This document shows, one piece after another, positions 37,955 through 46,521 of a DNA stretch of 64,000 nt. Each line of letters begins with the position of its first letter. Positions within the stretch are counted from its first letter, which is position 1. The notes beneath the pieces are model-generated. The model saw only the letters and a list, made by a program, of their open reading frames with translations, was not told the DNA's origin and did no database searches. This DNA comes from Salegentibacter agarivorans (lineage in GTDB: Bacteria > Bacteroidota > Bacteroidia > Flavobacteriales > Flavobacteriaceae), in the NCBI RefSeq assembly GCF_900113135.1, contig NZ_FOOH01000007.1:1-64000 (forward strand), given 5' to 3'. The translations under genes were made by a program, and so were the position numbers.

Positions 37955-40057
37955 TTAAGCTGCTTTCCTGAATTTTTCACTGATGTAAATTTCTCCCGCT
38001 TTAAGTCGTTTCAGGTAAATTTTCATATCCTCCCGTACTTCAGAAGACATTATATATAAACCTATGATATTAGGAAAAGACATGGCTAAAATCATCATAT
38101 CAGAGAAACTAAGTACGGCCCCCAGACTTGTAGAAGCGCCAAGAACCACAAATAGAAGGAACATAATTTTATAAACGGTTTCAGATTTCACACTTTTCCC
38201 AAAAAGATAAGTCCAGGATCTCATTCCGTAATAAGACCAGGAGACCATAGTTGAAAATGCAAATAAGAAAACGGCAAAAGCCAGAACTGCGGGAAACCAC
38301 GAGATCACACTACCAAATGCATCTGAGGTTAACTCGACTCCTCCAAGCCCATTCACTTCGTGCATACCGGTGAAAATAAGGACAAGAGCCGTCATAGTAC
38401 AAACCACCATAGTATCTATAAATGGTTCTACCAAAGAAGTAAAACCATCGGCTATAGGATTATTGGTTTTTGAAGCACTATGCGCAATTGCAGCCGAACC
38501 AACCCCGGCTTCACTGGAAAACGCTGCCCGTTGTAAACCAATAATTAACACTCCAATAAATCCACCTTTAAGTGCATCTGCAGAGAGTGCTCCATTAAAG
38601 ATTGCAGAGAAAGCACCACCTATATTTTCTATATGGGTGCCAATTACAATAGCACATCCAAGAATATATACCATGGCCATAAAAGGAACCACTTTTCCGG
38701 TAACTTTAGCAATACTATTAATACCGCCAATTATTACCACCCCAACTAATATAGCGAAGCCTACACCAAACCAAAAACCGTGACCCTGTAGAAATGGTAA
38801 TTGCTCAGAAACAATTTTAAATGCCTGGTTAGATTGTAGCATATTGCCCCCGCCAAATGAAGCCCCAACGCCAAGAACGGCAAAAAGGCCGGCAAGAAAT
38901 TTACCAAGACCTCTCATATTTCTTTTTTCAAGGCCATATCTCAAATAATTCATTGGTCCGCCAAAAATTCGGCCTTCACTATTTATAAATCGGTATTTTA
39001 CCCCTAAAGTACACTCTACAAATTTTAAAGACATAGCAAAAAATCCTGCTAAAAACATCCAAAAGGTAGCACCGGCACCACCAAGGGAAATAGCTACTGC
39101 CACGCCCGCGATATTTCCTAGACCAACTGTTGCAGAAACAGCAGTTGCCATAGCCTGGAAGTGAGTAATAGTACCCGGTGCATTTGGGTCGTCATACTTC
39201 CCCCTGGCCAGGTCTATGGAATGCCTGAACCCACGGATATTTATAAACCCAAGTCTAATCGTAAAAAAGATACTTCCTATAATTAACCACATTACAATAA
39301 AGGGAATCGCATTCATCTTCACATCTCCATTAGGATGTAACAAGGGTTGCGGCTCAGCGTAAACTACTTCTGCAAAAACGTGTGCATCCTGTTCTACAAC
39401 ATCACTGGTACTATTTGGATCAAAAATTACGTGGCCTTCTTTAACCAGGTAATTGAGTCTTCCTTTTACCGGCGAAAAAACTTCAATTTCTTCCCCTGTA
39501 TTAGTTTGGATTATGGCAATTTTATCGCCTTCATTAACCTCGGCATTTTTTGTGATTAACCATTCTTTTAAAGTATAGGAATTATTGCTTAAAGCATCCC
39601 ATTCGGGAATAGGAATTTGTTTAGTGGGAGTATACACCACGGGATCAAAAATACCCAAAGAAGCAAATGGATCCCAAAATAAAATCCCGCCAAGAAAATC
39701 TACGGCGGGCTGTACATTACTATTAAAAATTTCGGTAATAGATTCGGCAGGAATTGTAAAGGATTTAGAAACAGATTTATTATTCGCATCTGTCACTTTA
39801 ATGGTATGTTCCATTCCCTCAATTAAACCAGTAGATTTCCTGGCATCTAAGGCAGTAGATTGATTGGTCCATTTATACTGGTATGGCTTTTCTCCCCCGG
39901 TTACAATAACTTCGGCTATCCCGTCGTTAATTTCCCGTGAAGGGTTTGAAAGAGTTACTTCTACCTGTAAATCAGAATTATTTTGTGTGTTTTCCTGTGC
40001 CCCGGTAATGGCTGTTAACATTAAAAATATACTGGTAAAAAGCCATAAATTCCTCAT
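37955..40057 (-). CDS. Second AGCS symporter with Ig-like and lipoyl-like periplasmic domains
   Basis: A 700-residue paralog of the protein at 32058 with the same order: signal peptide (1-20, ending ITGAQ), Ig-like domain (GGEKPYQYKWTN, HTIKVTDANNKSVSKSF), lipoyl-like domain (EWLITKNAEVNEGDKIAII ... GRLNYLVKEGHVIF), then AGCS. The would-be modification loop reads QTNTGEE, again without Lys. The transporter part is nearly the same as in the paralog (for example GGPMNYLRYGLEKRNMRGLG), while the periplasmic part differs much more. It appears to be transcribed alone. Substrate unknown. Confidence 0.88.
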   Translation of the reverse strand: MRNLWLFTSIFLMLTAITGAQENTQNNSDLQVEVTLSNPSREINDGIAEVIVTGGEKPYQYKWTNQSTALDARKSTGLIEGMEHTIKVTDANNKSVSKSFTIPAESITEIFNSNVQPAVDFLGGILFWDPFASLGIFDPVVYTPTKQIPIPEWDALSNNSYTLKEWLITKNAEVNEGDKIAIIQTNTGEEIEVFSPVKGRLNYLVKEGHVIFDPNSTSDVVEQDAHVFAEVVYAEPQPLLHPNGDVKMNAIPFIVMWLIIGSIFFTIRLGFINIRGFRHSIDLARGKYDDPNAPGTITHFQAMATAVSATVGLGNIAGVAVAISLGGAGATFWMFLAGFFAMSLKFVECTLGVKYRFINSEGRIFGGPMNYLRYGLEKRNMRGLGKFLAGLFAVLGVGASFGGGNMLQSNQAFKIVSEQLPFLQGHGFWFGVGFAILVGVVIIGGINSIAKVTGKVVPFMAMVYILGCAIVIGTHIENIGGAFSAIFNGALSADALKGGFIGVLIIGLQRAAFSSEAGVGSAAIAHSASKTNNPIADGFTSLVEPFIDTMVVCTMTALVLIFTGMHEVNGLGGVELTSDAFGSVISWFPAVLAFAVFLFAFSTMVSWSYYGMRSWTYLFGKSVKSETVYKIMFLLFVVLGASTSLGAVLSFSDMMILAMSFPNIIGLYIMSSEVREDMKIYLKRLKAGEIYISEKFRKAA

Positions 40058-40200
40058 AAACTAAATTTCTTTACTATTTATCTGATATAATATTATTTGC
40101 ATAAAAAAATGAAAGTATTAAAAATTTATAATAATATATATTTTTAATACTCTCAGCTAAATATAATTTCTGAACATTTAATTCAGAATTCATATAAAAA

Positions 40201-41181
40201 TTAATCGATGAATCCTTGTTTTTTCATCCACTCATCGTTAAATATCTTTCCTACATAACGGCTGCCATGGTCGTGAAATAAAACAACCACCACATCATCT
40301 TTGGTAAAATGTTCTTTAAGTTGAAGCAATCCTTTTGCTGCAGCGCCGGCTGAATTTCCTAAAAAGAAACCTTCTTCTTCGGCCAATTTACGAGTATAAA
40401 CAGCGGCATCTTTATCAGTTACCTTGGTAAATCCATCAATCACACTAAAATCTACATTTTTTGGTAAAATGTCTTCTCCAATCCCTTCGGTGATATATGG
40501 GTAAATCTCTTTTTCGTCAAATTCCCCGGTTTCATGGTATTTTTTAAAAACAGAACCATAGGTATCAATTCCCCAAACTTTAATATTCGGATTTTTCTCC
40601 TTCAAATATTTTCCCACTCCAGAAATAGTTCCGCCGGTACCTACGCCTACTACAAAATGAGTCACTTTCCCATCGGTTTGTTCCCAAATTTCAGGACCGG
40701 TACTTTCGTAATGTGCTTTGGTATTTGCCAAGTTATCATATTGATTCACATACCAGGAATTTGGAGTTTCCTCAGCCATTCTTTTAGAGGTTGAATAATA
40801 AGATTGTGGATCTTCTGGGGCAACATCAGTGGGACAAACTACCACTTCGCAACCTACGGCTTTTAAAATATCTATTTTTTCCTTGCTTTGTTTATCAGAA
40901 AGTACACAAACCATTTTATAACCTTTCACAATGGCTGCGAGGGCAAGGCCCATTCCCGTATTTCCAGATGTTCCTTCAATAATAGTTCCGCCCGGTTTTA
41001 AAAGTCCGTTGGCTTCAGCTTCTTCTACCATTTTCACCGCCATACGATCTTTAACCGAATTTCCCGGGTTAAAAGTTTCATATTTTGCTAAAACCAAAGC
41101 GTCTATATCTTTAGTGATCTTATTCATTTTCACCATTGGCGTATTCCCAATAGTCCCCAATATATTTTCTACGTAATCCAT
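40201..41181 (-). CDS. PLP-dependent cysteine synthase / cystathionine beta-synthase family
   Basis: A 326-residue fold-type II PLP enzyme. Lys44 in NPGNSVKDRM is the Schiff-base lysine, SGNTGMGLA binds the substrate carboxylate, and GVGTGGTISGVGKYL binds PLP phosphate. The FVVGVGTGGT and PEDPQSYYSTSKRMAEE text is closer to the catalytic part of cystathionine beta-synthase than to CysK, but the CBS-domain tail is missing. It may therefore form cysteine from O-acetylserine or cystathionine from serine and homocysteine; the sequence does not decide. Confidence 0.88.
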   Translation of the reverse strand: MDYVENILGTIGNTPMVKMNKITKDIDALVLAKYETFNPGNSVKDRMAVKMVEEAEANGLLKPGGTIIEGTSGNTGMGLALAAIVKGYKMVCVLSDKQSKEKIDILKAVGCEVVVCPTDVAPEDPQSYYSTSKRMAEETPNSWYVNQYDNLANTKAHYESTGPEIWEQTDGKVTHFVVGVGTGGTISGVGKYLKEKNPNIKVWGIDTYGSVFKKYHETGEFDEKEIYPYITEGIGEDILPKNVDFSVIDGFTKVTDKDAAVYTRKLAEEEGFFLGNSAGAAAKGLLQLKEHFTKDDVVVVLFHDHGSRYVGKIFNDEWMKKQGFID

Positions 41182-41261
41182 TTCTTTATTTTTTAAGTTG
41201 CAAAGGTAAAAAATTGAATTTACTTCAATAGAATCACCAAAAGCACTCGATTTGTTATAAT

Positions 41262-42494
41262 TTATTCAAATTTAATTGCTCTGGAAGGAGAAATCTTTGA
41301 AATTATTACTGATGGAATTATCAACATCAGCATACATAAAATTAAGGTTCCCAGGTTTACCGCTAAAATATAGTCCCAACTTAGATAAACGGGAACTTCA
41401 GTCACATAATAGGTTTCAGGATTTAATGGTACCAGTTTAAAATATTTCTGCAGCAATAATATTCCGATTCCGATTAAATTTCCCCAGAAAAGTCCTTTAA
41501 TAATAAGGTAACCTGCATTGTAAAGAAAAATCTTTCTAATACTCCAGTCGTTACCGCCCAGGGCTTTTAAAATCCCTATCATTTGGGTGCGCTCAAGAAT
41601 TAAAACCAGCAAAGCAGTAATCATATTAATGCCAGCCACCAAAATCATAATTCCAATAATAAGGGCGATATTAAAATCGAAAAGCGCCAGCCATTCAAAT
41701 ATCGAATAATACTTCTGGTTTATGGTTTGCGTATCTAAAAACGACCCCGTGTTCTCATAAACTTCCTGGCCTTTTTCATCAATTTCGTCAAAATCGTTTA
41801 GAAAAACTTCAAAATTGCCTACCTCATTTTCTCCCCAGCGATTAAGACGTTGAATATGCCGAATATCGGCCAGCACATAGAGTTTATCAAAGTCCATAAA
41901 CCCAGAATCATAAATACCGGTAACCACAAAACCACGGGTTAGCGGCCTATCGCTGCCATCGCGCAGAAAATAAGTTGGAATTTTATCTCCTACATTTAAT
42001 TGAAGCCTGTTCGCTAAATATGCTGAAACTAAAACCTCATCATTCAGTTTATTATCAACATCTGGCAGTTCACCTTTAACCAGGAAATCTTCAAAATAAC
42101 TCCAGTTATAATCGGTGCCCACACCTTTTACCACAATCCCTTCAAAATCTGTTTCAGTACGAATTATCCCAAATTTTGTTGCCACCGCCTGTACGTGGGC
42201 AATACCATCAACGGTATTAAATTCAGGATAAAAATCCTGGTCTTTATCAACCGGGGTAAGCGTAACCTGCGAGCTGTTATTATCGTAATTAGAAATATTG
42301 ATATGCCCGTTAAAAGCTGCAATCTTATCCCTTATTTTTTCCTGCAAACCAAGCCCGGTAGCAAAAGAAACCAACATCATCACCACACCAATAGCAATTG
42401 CCGCAATCGCTATTTTTATAATAGGCGCAGAAATACTACTTTTATGGCTTTTACCGCCGATAAGGCGTTTAACAACAAAAAATTCGAAATTCAA
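41262..42494 (-). CDS. LolC/LolE-type ABC transporter permease (FtsX-like)
   Basis: A 410-residue inner-membrane permease with one N-terminal membrane helix (about 22-48), a large periplasmic MacB-type domain, and three C-terminal helices with the FtsX core (ILERTQMIGILKALGGNDWSIRKIFL). This build is that of LolC/E, which releases lipoproteins from the inner membrane. No ATPase gene is beside it, so the LolD partner is elsewhere. The start is TTG (MNFEFFVVKRLIGG), supported by the usual N-terminus of flavobacterial homologs. It is divergent from namZ with only 9 nt between the start codons. Confidence 0.87.
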   Translation of the reverse strand: MNFEFFVVKRLIGGKSHKSSISAPIIKIAIAAIAIGVVMMLVSFATGLGLQEKIRDKIAAFNGHINISNYDNNSSQVTLTPVDKDQDFYPEFNTVDGIAHVQAVATKFGIIRTETDFEGIVVKGVGTDYNWSYFEDFLVKGELPDVDNKLNDEVLVSAYLANRLQLNVGDKIPTYFLRDGSDRPLTRGFVVTGIYDSGFMDFDKLYVLADIRHIQRLNRWGENEVGNFEVFLNDFDEIDEKGQEVYENTGSFLDTQTINQKYYSIFEWLALFDFNIALIIGIMILVAGINMITALLVLILERTQMIGILKALGGNDWSIRKIFLYNAGYLIIKGLFWGNLIGIGILLLQKYFKLVPLNPETYYVTEVPVYLSWDYILAVNLGTLILCMLMLIIPSVIISKISPSRAIKFE

Positions 42495-42503
42495 ATTATC
42501 ACG

Positions 42504-43736
42504 ATGCTTAAAAGGTTATTCAAAAGTACATTTTTATTCGCTTTTATAGGTATTCTTTCCTGCGGAAACCAAAATAAGAAAGAGCAATCTTCAGAAGAAA
42601 TTGCAATAAATAATCAAGATGAAACTGCTGTTAAAGACATTATTCTCGCAGCCAATCGTACCGAAGCTTACCTTCCTTTACTGGATGGAAAAAGAGTGGG
42701 GATTGTAGGAAACCAGACTTCAATTATGAAAAATGAAGCGGGAGAATTTACCCATGTAGTAGATTCTTTGCTGGCCTTAGAAGTGAATCTGGTAAAAGGT
42801 TTTGCCCCTGAGCACGGGTTTCGTGGCACTGCTGATGCCGGGGAAGCAGTAGAAGATGGTAAAGATGCTCAAACCGGCTTACCGGTAATTTCGCTTTATG
42901 GCGATAACAAAAAGCCGAAAGCAGCACAGCTAGAAGATCTTGATGTATTAATTTTTGACCTACAGGATGTAGGAACCCGTTTTTACACCTATATTTCTTC
43001 CTTACATTATGTGATGGAAGCCTGCGCCGAAAATGACGTACAACTTATCGTTTTTGACCGCCCAAACCCAAACGGACATTATATAGACGGCCCCATCCTG
43101 GAAACCGAGTTTAAAAGTTTTGTAGGAATGCATCCAATTCCAACCGTTCACGGCTTAACCATGGGAGAATACGCAAAAATGATTAATGGCGAAAAATGGT
43201 TAAAAGACGGCATTCAATGCGATTTGGAAGTAATTGAAATGGAAAATTACGACCACTCCAAAGCTTACGATCTTCCGGTGAAACCTTCACCAAATTTACC
43301 CAATGCACAGGCAATAAATTTATACCCAAGTCTATGTTTCTTTGAAGGTACCAATGTGAACGCCGGTCGTGGCACCGACAAACAATTCCAGGTATTCGGC
43401 TCGCCGTTTTTAGATGAAAATTATTTTGATTTCACCTATACTCCACAATCTAAGCCTGGCGCAAAAAGCCCAAAACATCTCGGGAAAAAATGCTATGGAC
43501 GGGATCTTAGTGAAATAGCGCGGGTAGATCAAATAAATTTAGAATGGCTAATTGAAGCATATGAAAACACCGCGAATAGAGATGAATTCTTCAATGCTTT
43601 TTTCACAAAACTGGCGGGAACCAAAGAATTACAAACTCAAATTGAAGCTGGTTTATCTGTTAAAGAAATAAGGGATAGTTGGCAGCAAGGTTTGGAAAAT
43701 TTTGAAGTTAAAAGAAAGCAATACCTAATTTATTAA
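42504..43736 (+). CDS. namZ: Exo-beta-N-acetylmuramidase NamZ family lipoprotein (DUF1343, GH171)
   Basis: A 410-residue lipoprotein: lipobox FIGILSC, then the DUF1343 domain with GNQTSI, APEHGFRGTADAGE, FDLQDVGTRFYTYISS and FDRPNPNGHYIDGP. The family founder, NamZ of Bacillus and Tannerella type, removes N-acetylmuramic acid from the non-reducing end of peptidoglycan fragments; that role in wall turnover is inferred by family. I place the start at the ATG at 42504 because it opens a typical lipoprotein signal; the frame is open further upstream but there overlaps the permease gene antisense. Confidence 0.88.
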   Translation: MLKRLFKSTFLFAFIGILSCGNQNKKEQSSEEIAINNQDETAVKDIILAANRTEAYLPLLDGKRVGIVGNQTSIMKNEAGEFTHVVDSLLALEVNLVKGFAPEHGFRGTADAGEAVEDGKDAQTGLPVISLYGDNKKPKAAQLEDLDVLIFDLQDVGTRFYTYISSLHYVMEACAENDVQLIVFDRPNPNGHYIDGPILETEFKSFVGMHPIPTVHGLTMGEYAKMINGEKWLKDGIQCDLEVIEMENYDHSKAYDLPVKPSPNLPNAQAINLYPSLCFFEGTNVNAGRGTDKQFQVFGSPFLDENYFDFTYTPQSKPGAKSPKHLGKKCYGRDLSEIARVDQINLEWLIEAYENTANRDEFFNAFFTKLAGTKELQTQIEAGLSVKEIRDSWQQGLENFEVKRKQYLIY

Positions 43737-43743
43737 GGGCGTG

Positions 43744-43769
43744 GCGGGATACGAGTTGCGAGTTGCGGG
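43744..43769. repeat. Left arm of inverted repeats around the S23 gene
   Basis: GCGGGATACGAGTTGCG plus AGTTGCGGG, with a short internal direct repeat GAGTTGCG. An imperfect inverted match lies at 44218-44237 on the other side of the four-helix-bundle gene. Confidence 0.5.
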
Positions 43770-43779
43770 TTTCGGAATA

Positions 43780-44151
43780 TTAACTTTTCCAGTTCAATTC
43801 TACATATTGAATGAATTTATTAATTTTTGCTCCCAGAATTTCGTAGTCCTTAACTAGGTCTTGATGAGGTCCCATAATAGCAGGACAAAGGTGTAATAAC
43901 TTATTAAAATGTAAAATGATTTCATCATTACTGGCGTGGGAATAAATTAAGAACTTAATGAAGTCAGCTTTGTACCGTTTTCTTCCATAACCTTCAACAA
44001 TATTTGTAACTACAGAATCTGAAGATCTTCTTATCTGACTCCCCAATTCGTACAATTCATATTTGGGAAGCTTTAAACTTAGAGAATGAATTTTAAAGAA
44101 TAAATTCAGGGAAGCATTATAAATATCAAGATCACGGTAACTCGAGCTCAT
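43780..44151 (-). CDS. Four-helix bundle protein (23S rRNA intervening-sequence protein family)
   Basis: A 123-residue protein of the S23/TIGR02436 family: YRDLDIYNASLNLFFKIHSL, QIRRSSDSVVTNIVEGYGR and the KADFIKFLIYSHASNDEI helix. Family structures are pentamers of four-helix bundles. The name comes from copies in 23S rRNA intervening sequences, but most, like this one, stand alone in chromosomes, with no known function. The gene is framed by imperfect inverted repeats about 450 bp apart, suggesting that it may have moved as a unit. Confidence 0.85.
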   Translation of the reverse strand: MSSSYRDLDIYNASLNLFFKIHSLSLKLPKYELYELGSQIRRSSDSVVTNIVEGYGRKRYKADFIKFLIYSHASNDEIILHFNKLLHLCPAIMGPHQDLVKDYEILGAKINKFIQYVELNWKS

Positions 44152-44217
44152 ATTTTTTGAATTTAAAGTAATTCTCTAATTTAGAATTTTAGTGTTATTT
44201 AATAAAACCGTGAAACA

Positions 44218-44237
44218 CGCAACCCGTACCGCGCAAC
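44218..44237. repeat. Right arm of inverted repeats around the S23 gene
   Basis: CGCAACCCGTACCGCGCAAC; its reverse complement resembles 43744-43760 (GCGG-ATACGAGTTGCG type), with a few mismatches. Confidence 0.45.
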
Positions 44238-44302
44238 AATAAAGGCACAATCCAGAAAAAACCTACAATCTAATCAAACCCAAACCCTAAAAAATAATCC
44301 TT

Positions 44303-44797
44303 CTACCCCTTAACCCTCTTCTTCATCTCTTCTACAATATTATATGCAGCGGGGCAAATAGCCGTATTTTTAATAGTAAGATTAGAGATTTTATGAAAAT
44401 CTTTCCGGTCGGTATGCGGGAATTCCCGGCAGGCTTTTGGTCGCACATCATAAATTAGGCAGTAATTATCTGCAGCCAAAAAAGTACAGGGCACTTGTTG
44501 CAGCACATAATCATTATCTTCATCTATTCGCAAATACTGCTCAATAAACTGTTGCGGCTTTAATTTTAAATGCTTGCTAATGCGCTCTATGTCTTTATTG
44601 GTAAATAAAGGGCCGGTAGTTTTACAGCAATTTGCACAGTCCAGGCAATTAGTGCGCGAAAATTCTTCCTCGTGCATTTCCTGCATCTGCCTATCCAAAT
44701 CTTTTGGCGGCCTTTTTCTAAGCTTTGCAAAAAACTTTTTATTTTCCTTATGCTTATCTTTGGCCTTTTCAGGGAGATTTTTTAGAATTTCTTCCAT
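44303..44797 (-). CDS. YkgJ-type cysteine-cluster protein (zinc/iron-sulfur binding)
   Basis: A 164-residue protein of the YkgJ/CxxCxxCC family: NCLDCANCCKTTGPLF in the N-terminal half, then CTFLAADNYCLIYDVRPKAC. The eight clustered Cys are thought to bind Zn or Fe-S. Function is not known. I use the ATG at 44797 (MEEILKNLPEKAK); a longer frame to 44833 begins with residues unlike the family. It is divergent from the methyltransferase gene, with 35 nt between starts. Confidence 0.87.
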   Translation of the reverse strand: MEEILKNLPEKAKDKHKENKKFFAKLRKRPPKDLDRQMQEMHEEEFSRTNCLDCANCCKTTGPLFTNKDIERISKHLKLKPQQFIEQYLRIDEDNDYVLQQVPCTFLAADNYCLIYDVRPKACREFPHTDRKDFHKISNLTIKNTAICPAAYNIVEEMKKRVKG

Positions 44798-44832
44798 TGG
44801 GCAAAGATATAAAACCAAGCTACACCTTATCA

Positions 44833-45567
44833 ATGAATCAGCAAACTTCAGTAAAAGACATTTTTGGAAAAGCTATTTCCGCTTACTATTACGAAAAGGA
44901 TACTACAGATATCCAGGTACATTCCCCCGACTTTGATGATGATGTAATTCCTGTTCCCTATTTGTTCAGAAATTATGCTGAAATGCCACCCTTAGAGCAA
45001 AAAGCGCTGCAACTTGCAAAGGGAAAAGTTTTAGATGTTGGCTGCGGCGCAGGAAGCCATTCGCTTTATCTTCAGCAAGAAAAAAACCTTCAGGTGACTT
45101 CCATTGATACCTCTAAAGGAGCTATAGAAATTTCCCGTCTACGCGGAATTAAAGATGCTCGAAATATTGATTTTTTCGATTTGAAAAATGAAAAATTTGA
45201 TACCATTTTGATGCTAATGAATGGCAGCGGAATAATTGGCAAGCTCAACCAGCTTGACAAATTCTTTAAAAAAACCAGGGAATTGCTAAATCCCAATGGT
45301 AAAGTCCTTTTAGATTCTTCAGATTTAAGTTATTTATTTGACCGGGATGAAGATGGCGGAATTTGGGTAGACTCTGAAGCTGCATATTACGGTGAACTGG
45401 AATTTAAAGTGAGTTATAAAGGAGAAAATTCTGCTTATTTCAATTGGCTCTATATAGATTTTCAAACTTTAAAATTTGCCGCTGAAACCAATAACTTTAG
45501 TTGTAAACGAATAAAAGAGGGAAAACACTACGATTATTTAGCTGAATTACAAGCTTTAAAACAATAA
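44833..45567 (+). CDS. Class I SAM-dependent methyltransferase
   Basis: A 244-residue protein with methyltransferase motif I VLDVGCGAGSHSLYLQ (about 63-78), an acidic end of strand 2 (TSIDTSKGAIEI), and motif IV region FDTILMLMNGSGIIGKL. Substrate not evident. I start at the ATG at 44833 (MNQQTSVKDIFGKA); the frame is open further up but there only shadows the YkgJ gene. Confidence 0.86.
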   Translation: MNQQTSVKDIFGKAISAYYYEKDTTDIQVHSPDFDDDVIPVPYLFRNYAEMPPLEQKALQLAKGKVLDVGCGAGSHSLYLQQEKNLQVTSIDTSKGAIEISRLRGIKDARNIDFFDLKNEKFDTILMLMNGSGIIGKLNQLDKFFKKTRELLNPNGKVLLDSSDLSYLFDRDEDGGIWVDSEAAYYGELEFKVSYKGENSAYFNWLYIDFQTLKFAAETNNFSCKRIKEGKHYDYLAELQALKQ

Positions 45568-45597
45568 ATTTATATTTTTACCAAAATTGCTTTTTCA

Positions 45598-46380
45598 ATG
45601 TCTAAATACAAATACAGCCTTCTTCTTTTAATTATATTGTTTAGCTTTTCCTGTACTTCAGATTCAGGTGAAAATGATGATGATGGAGTGGTTGGAATAG
45701 ATAAAACAGCAAATTTGCAAGGTTTGGGAGATTCAGCTTCCCACCTTTTAAGCGATGCTGAATTCACTTCAATGAATATAGAAATTGTTTATGTTAACGG
45801 GTATGCTCCTAACCAGGCAGCTCTATCAAATTTTAAAAGTTTTCTTGAAGAACGAACTTTTAAACCCGATGGTATAAATATTAGTTTAAGAGCAGTTTCT
45901 TCATCTGGCAAAGCTCCTTTTTCTATAGAGGAAATTGTAGAAATAGAAAAAGAAACCCGTACTGTGTACAATGCGGGAGATGAAATTGCGGTGTATATTT
46001 ATTTTGCTGACGGAAAAAGTGAAAAAGACGAAGAAAATAAATTCACCCTGGGTTCAGCTTTTAGAAATACATCTATGGTGATTTTCGGAAGAACTATTGA
46101 AGATTTTGCGGCAAGGCCTAACGCTCCGATTGAAAGTGATATAGAAGCAGCAGTTTTAAACCACGAATTTGGGCATTTATTTGGCCTGGTAGATATTGGT
46201 ACCGAACCGCAATCTGACCATAAAGATGATGATAACGAAGGCCATTGCAATGTTCCCGACTGCCTGATGCGCGCTTCTATAGAATTTGGAAGCGGAATTA
46301 TTGATGAAATTGAAGGAGGGCGTATCCCACAATTAGGAATGCACTGTATTAGAGATCTGCAAGCTGCCGGGGGACGATAG
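45598..46380 (+). CDS. Zinc metalloprotease-like lipoprotein
   Basis: A 260-residue lipoprotein: lipobox LFSFSC (Cys19), an acidic linker (SGENDDDG), then a domain with the extended zinc motif HEFGHLFGLVDIGT (two His and Glu, third ligand probably the His in QSDHKDD). A Met-turn-like CNVPDCLMRAS follows, with two nearby Cys that may form a disulfide. The layout is metzincin-like (M10/M12 sort) and such genes are often labelled membrane metalloprotease in flavobacteria. It starts 30 nt behind the methyltransferase gene. Target protein unknown. Confidence 0.8.
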   Translation: MSKYKYSLLLLIILFSFSCTSDSGENDDDGVVGIDKTANLQGLGDSASHLLSDAEFTSMNIEIVYVNGYAPNQAALSNFKSFLEERTFKPDGINISLRAVSSSGKAPFSIEEIVEIEKETRTVYNAGDEIAVYIYFADGKSEKDEENKFTLGSAFRNTSMVIFGRTIEDFAARPNAPIESDIEAAVLNHEFGHLFGLVDIGTEPQSDHKDDDNEGHCNVPDCLMRASIEFGSGIIDEIEGGRIPQLGMHCIRDLQAAGGR

Positions 46381-46407
46381 TTTTGAATCTTTGTCAAGTT
46401 TAACTCC

Positions 46408-46495
46408 TTGTCAAGCTGAACTTTTTTCAGCTTCTAACCTGTTTAGAACTACAAACAACAAACATCTTAGGTCCTGAACCAAGTTCAGGATGACG
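46408..46495. repeat. Dispersed palindromic repeat, copy 1
   Basis: Starts TTGTCAAGCTGAAC and ends CAGGATGACG. It holds two hairpins, GCTGAA..TTCAGC and CCTGAAC..GTTCAGG, between outer GTCA and TGAC ends. Other copies are at 51751, 52789 and 56234. Confidence 0.7.
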
Positions 46496-46521
46496 ATTAA
46501 ATACTCCTATACCCTTACAAT

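Noticed and set aside
42195-42503. N-terminal extension of the namZ frame
   Set aside because: It is antisense to the permease gene and lacks protein character; the lipoprotein signal begins at the ATG at 42504.
43738-44240. S23 gene region as part of a 23S rRNA intervening sequence
   Set aside because: There is no rRNA gene in the window.
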